Origin: Planctomycetota bacterium
GTDB taxonomy: Bacteria; Planctomycetota; JAJSAM01; JAKLKS01
Length of the DNA: 33,953 nt
Direction: 5' to 3'
NCBI GenBank assembly: GCA_023150535.1
Contig: JAKLKS010000014.1
Location: forward strand, 1 to 33,953
Below are positions 8,630 through 17,837 of the stretch, piece by piece. Each line of letters begins with the position of its first letter. Position 1 is the first letter of the stretch. Made by a program: the position numbers and the translations under genes. The notes below the pieces were generated by a model. It did no database searches and was not told where the DNA came from. It was given only the letters and a program-made list of their open reading frames with translations.

Positions 8630-9468
8630 ACACCGAGCCGAGGACGAAGGACGACTACGGGGATCGCGCGACGGAGGCGGCGCACCGGGTGCTCGTGGAC
8701 CTCGGCCAGGTTCTCGGTACCTACTTCCTCGACGGCATCGTCGTCGTCGGGGGCATGGTCCCCGACCTCCTCGTGAAGGACCCCGGGGAACGCCACATCC
8801 CGAGCCTGGATGTAGACCTTGCGCTGGACCCGGACAAGCTCACGGACGGCAAGTACGCGGAGATGGTGAAGGCGCTCCTGGACACGAAGAGGTACGCCCT
8901 CACGGAACACGCTTTCAAGCTCCGCACGGTGGTGGACCTCGGAGACGGCGGACCTCCCATTCCCGTGGACGTTGACTTCCTAAAGCCGCCGGGAAGGTGG
9001 CCGAGGGACGCGTCGAAGACGGTCCCGGGGTTCCGGCCCCTGGACGCGGAGGCCTGCCGGGCTGCCTTCCTCGCCCCGCAGACCGTGGACGTGAAGGGCC
9101 TCAACACCACGGGGGCAGAGAACACCGTCCACGTCAGCGTGACGTCGCTCGAGGGCTTCTTCATCCTGAAGGCGTACGCGCTCGGCGGGCGCGACAAGCC
9201 GAAGGACGCCTACGACCTCTGCTACTGCATCGAGGAGTCGCCGGATGCCGCGGGCGCGGTCGCCCGTGCCTGGCGCTCCAAGATGGGAGATCCGCTCGTG
9301 GCGGAGTCGCTGCGCATCCTTCGGGAGAAGTTCGAGACGGTTCGGTCGTTCGGGCCGCAGCAGGTCGTCCTCTTCCACAACTCGCCCTCCGCCGAAGAGA
9401 GGGAGCGGCAGGCGCAGTCGGCCTTCCAGTTCATGCGCCGCTTCCTGGAGATCGTCGACGGCGCCTGA
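8626..9468 (+). CDS. AbiEii/AbiGii-like nucleotidyltransferase toxin
   Basis: VVVGGMVPDLLVKD...SLDVDLALD (GG...DxD nucleotidyltransferase motif), ATG overlaps upstream stop. Confidence 0.72.
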   Translation: MNTEPRTKDDYGDRATEAAHRVLVDLGQVLGTYFLDGIVVVGGMVPDLLVKDPGERHIPSLDVDLALDPDKLTDGKYAEMVKALLDTKRYALTEHAFKLRTVVDLGDGGPPIPVDVDFLKPPGRWPRDASKTVPGFRPLDAEACRAAFLAPQTVDVKGLNTTGAENTVHVSVTSLEGFFILKAYALGGRDKPKDAYDLCYCIEESPDAAGAVARAWRSKMGDPLVAESLRILREKFETVRSFGPQQVVLFHNSPSAEERERQAQSAFQFMRRFLEIVDGA

Positions 9469-9670
9469 CGGCGGAGCCGGGACGCGCGGCCTCGCGCATT
9501 GCGGGCCCCGCGTCCCGTGGTAGGCTGAACCCGTCGCACGTTCCTTGAAACCGGTTCCGTCCAGAGGACGGGGATGGCGCCGCGGGGATGGTAGATGAAC
9601 CACTCCCCCCGGATCGCTGCCCACGCGGGTTGAGGCCTCGAGCCTCACATCCCTTCACGAGGACGGGCCA

Positions 9671-9689
9671 CGCCGTGCCCCGCACGGCG
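9671..9689. terminator. GC-rich hairpin, terminator-like, after the AbiE-like pair
   Basis: CGCCGTGC-CCC-GCACGGCG perfect 8-bp stem followed by GTCTTTCT. Confidence 0.5.
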
Positions 9690-9691
9690 GT

Positions 9692-9713
9692 CTTTCTGGC
9701 CATCTACAGAAAG
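9692..9713 (+). promoter_or_regulatory. Second hairpin abutting the SD of the 1693-aa gene
   Basis: CTTTCTG-gccatcta-CAGAAAG followed by GAGCCGCATG. Confidence 0.4.
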
Positions 9714-9720
9714 GAGCCGC

Positions 9721-12700
9721 ATGTCCGTCCCGTCCCCGGGGGGCAATCGCCCCCTCGTGGCCGTCGTCGTGGCCACCCACGACCGCACGGCCCTCCTCCG
9801 GACCCGCAGCCTTCCGTCCATCGTTGCCCAGAGGCTGCAGCCCGACCTTCTCGTCCTCGCCGACGACTCCAGCGAGGAGGCCAGTCCCGAGAACGAGAAG
9901 GCCCTCCGGTCGCTGGCCCTTCCTCCGGACAGCCTCGTCTACCTCGGGAACTACCGGACGAAGGGCGCCGCCGGTGCGTGGAACACGGCGCTCGACTGGC
10001 TGCACCGAAAGCACCCGGATCCCGGTCGCGTTTTCGTCGCCTTCCTGGACGACGACGACTCGTGGGAACCCGGCCACCTGGAGGACTGCGTCGCCGCCGC
10101 GGCCGCCGACGACCTCGACGTCGTGGCGTCCGGCCTCTTCCGCGTCGACCACCAGCCCCACGAGCAGCGTCCCCCGGCCGCCCTGCGGGCCGAGGACATC
10201 CTCGTGGGCAATCCCCACATACAGGGGTCGAACCTGTTCGCCCGGCTGTCCGTGCTCCTCGAGGTCGGGAACTTCGATGAGAACCTGACGAACTGCACCG
10301 ATCGGGACCTGTGCCTCCGCATCTGCGATCTCGGGAACGTCCGCTACGGCCCGACCACCTCGGTCACGGTCCGCCACTACGCCGACCGCGATCGGCCCCG
10401 GATGAGCAACCCCGCCACCGGGAGCCTAGACCACGGGAGGACGCAGTTCTGGCTCAAGTACGAGGGGCGGATGACGGAGGCGGTCCGGGAGGCGTCCGCC
10501 GCGCGGGCAGCCCGGCTCTTCGGATGGGAGCCGCCACCCCCTCTGCCGGCGGTCCGGACAGAGGTTCCTGCTGCTCCGCCGTTCGAGATCCCGTTCCCGC
10601 TCGTCGCCGCTGTCGCCACCAACAGCCCCGCCCGCGTCCGGCCCCTGCTCGAGCAGCTCTGCCGGATCGGGCTTCGGGCGACGGGCGGCGGCCTGGACGT
10701 GCTCCTTCTCGCCAACGGGGACGGCCCCCTCGACGACGAGCTCTCGGTGATGGTGGAGGAGATGCGGACCCAAGGGCTGCGGTGCTACCTGCTGTCCCGA
10801 GCCCGGCAGGCCGAGGACGCGCGAAGGGGCGTGTTCGGTCCCGGCTTCACCGTCCCGGTCGGCGCCGCCGAGATCGGCGCGACGCGGACGATGCTGCAGG
10901 TCTACGCGTACGACTTCGCCCGCAGGAGGCCCGGCGCGGTGGTCTGGGTCCTCGACGACGACCTGCGTCCGGACCTCGCCGACCACTACCTCCCGCGCCT
11001 GGCGGAGTTCCGCGCGCAGGGGGTCCACGTCGTACTCGGCTCGTACTCCAGCGCGCCGCCGCTCCCCATCGCCAGCTGCGTCCGGGTCCAGCTCGTGGAC
11101 CTCCTGCACAACCTCCACTGGCTCCGGGGGCTTCCTCCCGATGCCCCGATCCCCGACCGCTCCGGCGAGAACGCCCGCCACCGGGCGAAGTACCCGGACT
11201 ACTACTACGACCTCTCCCGCGCCTGCACCGGGCAGCTGGAGGTGCCGTTCTTCGTGGAACCGGCCTTCCCCGGGGAGACGGCGCGCCAGGCGGAGGCGCG
11301 GCTCGTCGCGTCCGCGGTCCGCATGCTCGCGGGGGAGCAGGTCACGCGGCCGTTGCCGGCGGTGCTGGCAGGGGACCCGATCCAGGAGGCCAGGGAGTCG
11401 GTGGAGCGGGGAGGCAACACCTTCGTCCTCGACATCGAGGCCCTCCGCGACGCCCCCAACCTCGTCCCCCAGCTGGGGGGCCAGGAGACCCGCCGCTCGG
11501 ACATGATCTGGGCCGTCGTGCAGCGGCGCCGCTTCGGCCGGCGGATCGTCCGGGTGGACTTCCCGCTGCGCCAGGACCGGAGCGACCTGCCGCCCGCGGG
11601 CCTCGGCGTGGAGAAGCTCGTGCCCGACATCGAAGGCTATGCCCTGCGCACCGCCCTCCACGAGGTGCTCAAGGAGAAGGCGATCGGCGAGGGGGCCCTG
11701 CAGTTCTCGGACGCGGAGGTCGCGCGTGCCTGCCGGCGTGCGGCCAAGTACCTGGAGGAGCGGCTGGCGGCCTTCTCCCTGAGCTTCTACAGGATCCGGG
11801 GTCTCTCCCGCGCCCTCCGCCGCCTGGACGCCTCGGGTGCGCTCTCTCCCCTGCTCGATGCCCTGGACAGGGACTACACGCCCGAGAACCTTTCCTTCGT
11901 CCGGGAGCGTGTGCGTGTGCTCGGCACCGGCGAGGTCAGCGCCTTCCTGCGGGACCTCGACCGGCGCGTGTCGGAGTTCCGCGGGGTGACGGTTGTTCCG
12001 GAGGACCTGGAGCTGCAGCGGGTGGACAACGCGAGGCGCCAGGTCCTGAGGATGTGCAGCCCCCGGGGCGACCTCCACCTTCTCGGCTGCGGGAACGAGG
12101 CCGTCGTGCTGACCGACGGTCTCACGGTGTTCAAGTACGTCGACTACTGGAAGGCCGCCGGGTCCTCGGCCGCCCGCACCTTCCTGAGTGGACTCGTGGG
12201 AACGTGGCGGGAGAGCCGCTCCCTGTACCCCGTGCTGGCCGTCCGCGAGGAGGGTGTGCACTTCATCCTCGAGTACCCCTTCGAGGAGAGCGAGCCGTAC
12301 GTCGGCGGCCATGGTCCGGGCCTCGTCGCCCTCCTCCGCGAGTGCCGGGAGCGGGGGCTCGCCTGCCGGAACATCCACCCCGACAACCTCCGGGTGGTCG
12401 GCGAGCGCGTGGTCCTGGTGGACTACGGATCCGACCTCCGGCCGCTCACGGACGGGGAGTTCCTCCACATGTGCCGCCGGGCGTGGCTCTCCTGGAGATG
12501 GCACCACCGGCCGGACCTCAAGGCCCTCATGACGAAGGCCCTGAAGGACACGACCCTCCCGGAACTCGATGGCTTTGAGCGGTTCCAGGAGGCGGTCAAG
12601 GGCACGGACGTGAAGGAGAGGCTCGACTCCCGCCTCGCCGAGATCGCCCTCGAGAGGAGCCCCCGGCGCGTCCTCGATGTCGGGTGCGGGAAGGGGGACC

Positions 12701-14802
12701 TCGTTACGCGGCTCAGGGAGGAGTGTGCAGACGCGGTCGGCTTCGACCCCGACGCATCGCTGGCCGTCACAGCGTGGCCCAAGCGCGGCCAAGGGTCCGC
12801 GCTCACTGGCGACCTGGAGATCGTGCGCGCCCGGGGCCCGTTCGACGTCGTGGTGTCGGAGCTGGTGCTGTGCTCTCTCCACGACGATGACGAGTACCGG
12901 GGGGCCCTGGGGACGCTGCGCTCCCTCGTGTCCCACGACGGGCAGATCCTGATCGCCGTCTGCGATCCGTTCTTCACCCAAGGTGGGCCGACCTCCTTCC
13001 AGGAGCGGACCCTCCCCCCGAACGCCGCCTACGAGCAGAGCTTCAACTGGACCAAGCGGGTCCATCGGGGCGGGGACCGTTGGGGAACGAGGGTCGATCG
13101 GCACCGGCCGCTCGAGCGCTTGGAGCGGGATCTCCTGCGCGCCGGGCTGGAGGTCCTGGACGTGGAGCCCGTCCCGACCGTCGACCTGGTGCGCTTCGAG
13201 CCGGCGTCGGAGTTCCTCATCCTGAAGGCCCGGCCGGTCCCGCCGGTGCCCGCCCAGGTCTCGCTCCTCATCAAGGCCTGCGCCATGGACTGGGAGTCCG
13301 TCCACGAGCAGGTGCCCCATCTCGTCGACCAGCTGGAGAGGCCGCACGCCTTCGCGGAGCGGGTGGTGGTGGTGGACTCGCGTACGGACGGCTTCGTCCG
13401 CCAGTACGCCCGGCCGGACCTGCCGCGGCTCCTCGAGGAGCTGGAGGTCCTCCGGGAGGCGGGCGTCATCGACCGCGTCGTCCGTGCAGAAGGTGTCGAG
13501 GCGTTGATGGAGCGCTGGACGGGAAGGTCGACCGTGCATGGGCACTCCGTGAAGGGCGCCCCGCTGTCCGCCTTTTTCGCGGGGGTCGAAGCCTGCTCGG
13601 GCGAGTTCGTCCTCCAGGTCGATGTCGACATGATGGTCGGGAGGGATCCCGCGCGCAGCGACTACCTGACCGGGATGGTGCGCCTCCTCCAGGAAGACCC
13701 TCGGGGCCTCACGGTTGCGATGCCGATCCCGAGGAACTCACCTCTCCCCTGGACCAGCGAGGAGCGCTGGCGCGTGGAGGTCCGGGCCTGCCTGTTTCAC
13801 CGGGAGCGGCTCCTGGCCTGCCGTCCTCTGCCCGTGGACTACGAAGGCGACGTGCCCACCCTGTCGTGGCACCGCGCGCTGGACCGCCTCGTCCAGGACC
13901 GCCTCTGGACCTCCTACCGCGGCGGGGGCGACGGCATCTTCGCCATCCACCCTCCGAACGACCGGAAGAAGTGCGTCGATGGCTGGCTGGCCGTCCTCGA
14001 CGGCATCGAGCGAGGGCAGCTCGCTTCAAGTCAGCGCGACCACGCGGAACTCGTCGCCGACCCCGCGGAGTGGCTCCTGCCGAAGCGGGAGGAGCCCTAC
14101 GTGTTCGTCGTCTGCGGCCGGGATGTCCCCCCGGGCCGCGCCCAGCGCTGCCTCGACTCCCTGCTTCGCCAGGAGGGGGGCGACTGGGGCGTCGTCCTGA
14201 TGGACGACGGCTCCTCGGCCCGGTGCTCCCGCTACCTGTGCGAGGCTGCGAGGGGGTTCGGGGCCAGGGCGACCCGGGTCCGGGTCCGCCGCCGGCGCGG
14301 CCTCCTCGCCAACCTGGTCTGGGCGATCCGCCATGTCTGCGTCGACCCGGAGACGGTGATCATCACGGTGGACCTGGACGACTGCCTGCTCGGCCCCGGG
14401 GTCCTGGCCCGCGTGCGCGAGGCGTACGCGCGGGGTGCCGAGGTGACGGTGGGCTCCATGCTCCGGACCGACAAGTCCGCCCTCTACCCCGTCGACTTCG
14501 AGGATCCGGTCCGGGGGAACGTCTGGCAGCACCTGCGAACGTTCAAGAAGAGGCTCTTTGACCAGGTGCCCGAGGCACTGCTGCGGCCGGACGGGGAGTA
14601 CGTGGACATCCCCAACGACTGGGCGTTCATGCTCCCCATCGTGCAGATGGCGGAGCGCAAGGAGTGGATCCGCGACCCGCTCTACCTCCACGAGCCCTCG
14701 GGCGTGGGCAAGGGGCGGGACCGGGAGCGCCGGGAGACCGAGATCGGGTGCGTGGTGGAGCGGTTCCGGGCGTGGCGGGCGGGCAACGCGAAGGAGCGGT
14801 AA
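9721..14802 (+). CDS. Giant multidomain protein: GT2-like, GT-like, kinase-like, SAM methyltransferase, GT2-like, GT2-like
   Basis: VVVATHDR...FLDDDDSW; VVWVLDDDLRP; GCGNEAVVL...FKYVD...RNIHPDNLRV...LVDYGSD; RVLDVGCGKGDLV; FVLQVDVDMMVG; VVLMDDGSS...IITVDLDDCLLGPGVL; SD AGAAAGGAG. Confidence 0.88.
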   Translation: MSVPSPGGNRPLVAVVVATHDRTALLRTRSLPSIVAQRLQPDLLVLADDSSEEASPENEKALRSLALPPDSLVYLGNYRTKGAAGAWNTALDWLHRKHPDPGRVFVAFLDDDDSWEPGHLEDCVAAAAADDLDVVASGLFRVDHQPHEQRPPAALRAEDILVGNPHIQGSNLFARLSVLLEVGNFDENLTNCTDRDLCLRICDLGNVRYGPTTSVTVRHYADRDRPRMSNPATGSLDHGRTQFWLKYEGRMTEAVREASAARAARLFGWEPPPPLPAVRTEVPAAPPFEIPFPLVAAVATNSPARVRPLLEQLCRIGLRATGGGLDVLLLANGDGPLDDELSVMVEEMRTQGLRCYLLSRARQAEDARRGVFGPGFTVPVGAAEIGATRTMLQVYAYDFARRRPGAVVWVLDDDLRPDLADHYLPRLAEFRAQGVHVVLGSYSSAPPLPIASCVRVQLVDLLHNLHWLRGLPPDAPIPDRSGENARHRAKYPDYYYDLSRACTGQLEVPFFVEPAFPGETARQAEARLVASAVRMLAGEQVTRPLPAVLAGDPIQEARESVERGGNTFVLDIEALRDAPNLVPQLGGQETRRSDMIWAVVQRRRFGRRIVRVDFPLRQDRSDLPPAGLGVEKLVPDIEGYALRTALHEVLKEKAIGEGALQFSDAEVARACRRAAKYLEERLAAFSLSFYRIRGLSRALRRLDASGALSPLLDALDRDYTPENLSFVRERVRVLGTGEVSAFLRDLDRRVSEFRGVTVVPEDLELQRVDNARRQVLRMCSPRGDLHLLGCGNEAVVLTDGLTVFKYVDYWKAAGSSAARTFLSGLVGTWRESRSLYPVLAVREEGVHFILEYPFEESEPYVGGHGPGLVALLRECRERGLACRNIHPDNLRVVGERVVLVDYGSDLRPLTDGEFLHMCRRAWLSWRWHHRPDLKALMTKALKDTTLPELDGFERFQEAVKGTDVKERLDSRLAEIALERSPRRVLDVGCGKGDLVTRLREECADAVGFDPDASLAVTAWPKRGQGSALTGDLEIVRARGPFDVVVSELVLCSLHDDDEYRGALGTLRSLVSHDGQILIAVCDPFFTQGGPTSFQERTLPPNAAYEQSFNWTKRVHRGGDRWGTRVDRHRPLERLERDLLRAGLEVLDVEPVPTVDLVRFEPASEFLILKARPVPPVPAQVSLLIKACAMDWESVHEQVPHLVDQLERPHAFAERVVVVDSRTDGFVRQYARPDLPRLLEELEVLREAGVIDRVVRAEGVEALMERWTGRSTVHGHSVKGAPLSAFFAGVEACSGEFVLQVDVDMMVGRDPARSDYLTGMVRLLQEDPRGLTVAMPIPRNSPLPWTSEERWRVEVRACLFHRERLLACRPLPVDYEGDVPTLSWHRALDRLVQDRLWTSYRGGGDGIFAIHPPNDRKKCVDGWLAVLDGIERGQLASSQRDHAELVADPAEWLLPKREEPYVFVVCGRDVPPGRAQRCLDSLLRQEGGDWGVVLMDDGSSARCSRYLCEAARGFGARATRVRVRRRRGLLANLVWAIRHVCVDPETVIITVDLDDCLLGPGVLARVREAYARGAEVTVGSMLRTDKSALYPVDFEDPVRGNVWQHLRTFKKRLFDQVPEALLRPDGEYVDIPNDWAFMLPIVQMAERKEWIRDPLYLHEPSGVGKGRDRERRETEIGCVVERFRAWRAGNAKER

Positions 14803-14804
14803 CC

Positions 14805-15380
14805 ATGACCGACAAGAGGAAGGTCGTCTCCGTCGTGGGGGACAGCTCGCTGGAGCCCGGCGACCCCCGCATGGCCGCCGCAGAGCGGGTGGGCGAGCTC
14901 CTCGCGGACCACGGGTACCGGGTGATGACGGGCGGCCTCGGCGGGGCCATGGAAGCCGCCTGCCGCGGGGCGCGCCGCTCGGCCGCCTGGACGCCCGGGA
15001 CCACGATCGGGGTTCTCCCCGGCACGGACCCCGCGGAGGCGAACGAGTTCGTGGACGTGGTCCTGCCCACCGGGCTCGACCACGGCCGAAACGTCATCGT
15101 CGCCCAGGCTGACGCCGTCGTGGCGATCGGCGGGGGAGCGGGCTCGCTCTCCGAGGTCGCCCTCGCCTGGGCGCACAAGCGGCTCGTCCTGGCCATGCGC
15201 TGCGACGGCTGGAGCGGGCGGCTTGCCGACGCGCCCGTCGACGGCCGTCGGCGATACCCCGCCATCGAGGACGACAGGGTCTACGGCTTCCAGTCCCCCG
15301 ATGAGGTCCCCGAGCTCCTCTCCCGGCTCCTTCCGCTCTACGACGGCCATCACCGCGGGATCCGGCGGCGCAGGCCTTGA
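14805..15380 (+). CDS. SLOG/LOG-family (TIGR00725-like) nucleotide-binding protein
   Basis: VSVVGDSSLEPGDPRMAAAERVGELLADHGYRVMTGGLGGAMEAACRGA...TIGVLPGTDPAEAN...IVAQADAVVAIGGGAGSLSEVALAW; 2 nt after upstream stop. Confidence 0.85.
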   Translation: MTDKRKVVSVVGDSSLEPGDPRMAAAERVGELLADHGYRVMTGGLGGAMEAACRGARRSAAWTPGTTIGVLPGTDPAEANEFVDVVLPTGLDHGRNVIVAQADAVVAIGGGAGSLSEVALAWAHKRLVLAMRCDGWSGRLADAPVDGRRRYPAIEDDRVYGFQSPDEVPELLSRLLPLYDGHHRGIRRRRP

Positions 15381-15495
15381 GCCACCTCACCCTCGGCTTC
15401 CACCGGGTCCTTCCCGTCGGCGTGGGCGGGCCGCTTGCGCCCCTCAACACCAGAGGAGAGGGATGGTGCTCGGCGTCTACACCGCGCGGGGGTTA

Positions 15496-16335
15496 TCAGG
15501 GACTGAGCGCGGGAAGCGCGCGCGGTGAAGCCTGGGGGACCGCCCCGGTCCATCGGGCACAGGCCATGCGGAATGGGCACCCTCCGCAGAAGCGCGCGTA
15601 GGCCTGGGTCGGCACGGGCTGCCGTTCGCCAGAGAGGATCTCCTCCATCTGGCGCACCGTCGGGTTCACCACGGCGGCGAGCCTCTGGAGCTCCGCGACC
15701 CGATCCTCCGACCGGACCTCCAGCCGGTCCTCGTGCACGGCGGGCTTGACGGTCTTCGTGAGCACGGACCAGCGCCAGGAGGTGACGGGGCGGTTCATGG
15801 TCAACTCGATGCCGCGCGTGTAGGCGACCTTCTGCCCGTCGTGGTAGTCCAGGAGCTCGTCGGTCTGCCGGCGGCTGGCGCTGACCTTGTGGTCGCAGAC
15901 CTCGAACCCGTCCTTCCGGTCGATGACGAGATCGACGAACCCGAGCATCTCGTGGGTCTGGCCCGGGAGCCTGACCCGGAGCTCCTGCTCGACTCCGGCG
16001 ACCGTCCCCTCGATCTTCAGATTGGCTCGCCAGTGCCGGAACAGCCCCTTCAGCCGTTCGAGGATGGTGTCCCGGCCCCTTCTCTCCCCGTAGGCGACCT
16101 CGCCCTCGAGTTCCTGCCCGAGCATCGCTCCCTCGAGGATCTCGATGGACTCCTCCTCGGTCGGCGTCTTCCCGTCTTGCATGCCGCGGAGGTGGTGGGC
16201 CAGGGCCTCGTGCATGGCCGCCCCCTCTGCGAGCGCGACCGGCTTGAACTCCTCGCGGACTCCGATCCTCTTGAAGAACCAAGCGAGGGAGCACTGGTGG
16301 AACTGACGGATCGACGATACAGACCAGGACTGCAT
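15496..16335 (-). CDS. PD-(D/E)XK nuclease, Cas4/RecB-like with probable Fe-S cysteines
   Basis: SVSSIRQFHQCSLAWFFKRIG...GFVDLVIDRKDGFEVCDHKVS...YARFCGGCPFRMAC; start MQSWSV after GGAGAAC. Confidence 0.8.
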   Translation of the reverse strand: MQSWSVSSIRQFHQCSLAWFFKRIGVREEFKPVALAEGAAMHEALAHHLRGMQDGKTPTEEESIEILEGAMLGQELEGEVAYGERRGRDTILERLKGLFRHWRANLKIEGTVAGVEQELRVRLPGQTHEMLGFVDLVIDRKDGFEVCDHKVSASRRQTDELLDYHDGQKVAYTRGIELTMNRPVTSWRWSVLTKTVKPAVHEDRLEVRSEDRVAELQRLAAVVNPTVRQMEEILSGERQPVPTQAYARFCGGCPFRMACARWTGAVPQASPRALPALSP

Positions 16336-16444
16336 GATGTTCTCCTCGAATGGTGTGGCGACCGTAATGACCGTCGCTGGACTTGACAAGTGCGGGCAAC
16401 TCGCTGTGTGAGGGGCCCATGGCATGCTAGGATCATCGCCTCAC

Positions 16445-17236
16445 ATGGCAAGGGAAGGCTCTCAAGTCGACACGCAGATCCTAATTGCCGCGTTCTTGGG
16501 GGGCGCATCACCGCGTCCGGCGGGTAGCGCGCTTTCCTCGGTAGTCGCGAAGGAGTTCCTGCACTCCTACACGAGCGACCCGGCGGCTGATCGGTACTAC
16601 GTTCCGACCTCACCTGGATGGGCCTACGCGGCCCACCGATGGCCCCGCCGTTTTGACCCTGCCCGCAGCAACCATCCATTCGCCCGACGAGTAACGGACC
16701 AGCTCATTCTCTACTTCGGTAGCGCATTCCCGACCATTCGCGAGTTTGGCAGCTTCGCTTATGCCCGAGTGATCAACGATCGAGACGAGCGTTCACTCTC
16801 GCTGGCTCTCTCGCATCTTTCCAAGAGGCAGCGGAGCGCCACTCTGAGTCGCTTCTCGTACCTGTGCGATCACGACATGCTGTGTGTGCCATTGCGCGCG
16901 ACGACCGCGACCATTGCCCAGCAACTCCTGCTCCACTTCGTGGAGAAGTACGCTCCCAAGCGGAACTTCCGCAACACGCTGAACGACATCCTCATTCTTG
17001 CGACAGCAATCGAGGCCGGGGCGTCGCTTCGTACTGAGGACAGCGTCCTAAGTCGGTTTGCGGCATCGGAATTCGCTGGGAATAGTAGGAGCGAGGGAGC
17101 GTGGCTGCGCATCGACTTCTCACCTCAGAGCGCGACCCGCCCTAAGGGCCAACGGGAGTCCAAGGGCTTCGTGAACCGTGGATGGAAGGTCCGGGAGATG
17201 AAGGGATTGCAGTGGCCGAATGGGCCGCACAGGTAG
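16445..17236 (+). CDS. PIN-like domain protein (putative)
   Basis: VDTQILIAAF near N-terminus; NTLNDILILATAIEAGASLRTEDSVLSRFA near C-terminus. Confidence 0.55.
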   Translation: MAREGSQVDTQILIAAFLGGASPRPAGSALSSVVAKEFLHSYTSDPAADRYYVPTSPGWAYAAHRWPRRFDPARSNHPFARRVTDQLILYFGSAFPTIREFGSFAYARVINDRDERSLSLALSHLSKRQRSATLSRFSYLCDHDMLCVPLRATTATIAQQLLLHFVEKYAPKRNFRNTLNDILILATAIEAGASLRTEDSVLSRFAASEFAGNSRSEGAWLRIDFSPQSATRPKGQRESKGFVNRGWKVREMKGLQWPNGPHR

Positions 17237-17282
17237 TCGAAGGTGTGGTGGAGAGCACTGTCCCGCTGGGGCGGGCCACAAC

Positions 17283-17762
17283 CTACGCCGCCTGCCCCGC
17301 CGCCAGCAGGGCCTCGATGAGCATGCTCATGTCCTGCCTGGTCAAATGCTTCGGGTCCCGACCGGGGAGCAGCCTCTCGATGGTCTGCTTGATGCTCTCC
17401 GGCCCGAGCTTGCGCTCCCGGGCCAGCTTGGCGAGGAAGGCCCTCTGCTTCGGCGAGGGCGAGTCCTGCGGCCTCCCGTAGCGGCGGCCGTTGCCGTTGC
17501 CGGACGGGTGGGTCCCGTTGCCGTTGGACCCGTTCCCATTCGAGGGAACGAGCGGGGGCTCGGGCGCCTTCGCGGCGGAGTCCCCGCAGGCCTGGCGCTC
17601 GACCGCCTCGCGAGCCACGCGGAAGAGCTCGTCGGCCTTCGCGGCGATCTCCTCGGGGGACTTGAGCTCGAGGTTCTCCTCGGTGACGATGATGCCGACG
17701 GCGTTGCTGCCGAAGTTGCCGTCGGACTTCTTCGAGTCGATGCGGGCGCAGATGCTGAACAT
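17283..17762 (-). CDS. Hypothetical protein with NG-rich linker and C-terminal helical motif seen in phage/plasmid DNA-metabolism proteins
   Basis: MFSICARIDSKKSDGNFGSNAVGIIV...SNGNGSNGNGTHPSGNGNG...SPKQRAFLAKLARERKLGPESIKQTIERLLPGRDPKHLTRQDMSMLIEALL; SD AGGAGGTCCAAC. Confidence 0.7.
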   Translation of the reverse strand: MFSICARIDSKKSDGNFGSNAVGIIVTEENLELKSPEEIAAKADELFRVAREAVERQACGDSAAKAPEPPLVPSNGNGSNGNGTHPSGNGNGRRYGRPQDSPSPKQRAFLAKLARERKLGPESIKQTIERLLPGRDPKHLTRQDMSMLIEALLAAGQAA

Positions 17763-17837
17763 GTTGGACCTCCTGTCTGTGAGCGGGATACCCTTGTTCG
17801 GGTGAAGTAGGCGGGCAGTCTCTGAAAGGAAGCGTGG

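Noticed and set aside
9540-9660. Possible structured ncRNA in the spacer after the AbiE-like pair (TGAGGC-CTCGA-GCCTCA)
   Set aside because: Short hairpin only; no tRNA-like or known ncRNA architecture recognised.
10426-13545. 1039-aa minus-strand ORF antisense to the giant gene
   Set aside because: GC-rich shadow ORF; composition (R/P/G/H/E-rich, no motifs) while the plus frame has several clear enzyme domains.
15350-16420. 356-aa minus-strand ORF
   Set aside because: Alternative frame of the PD-(D/E)XK nuclease gene, which has the Cas4-like motifs.
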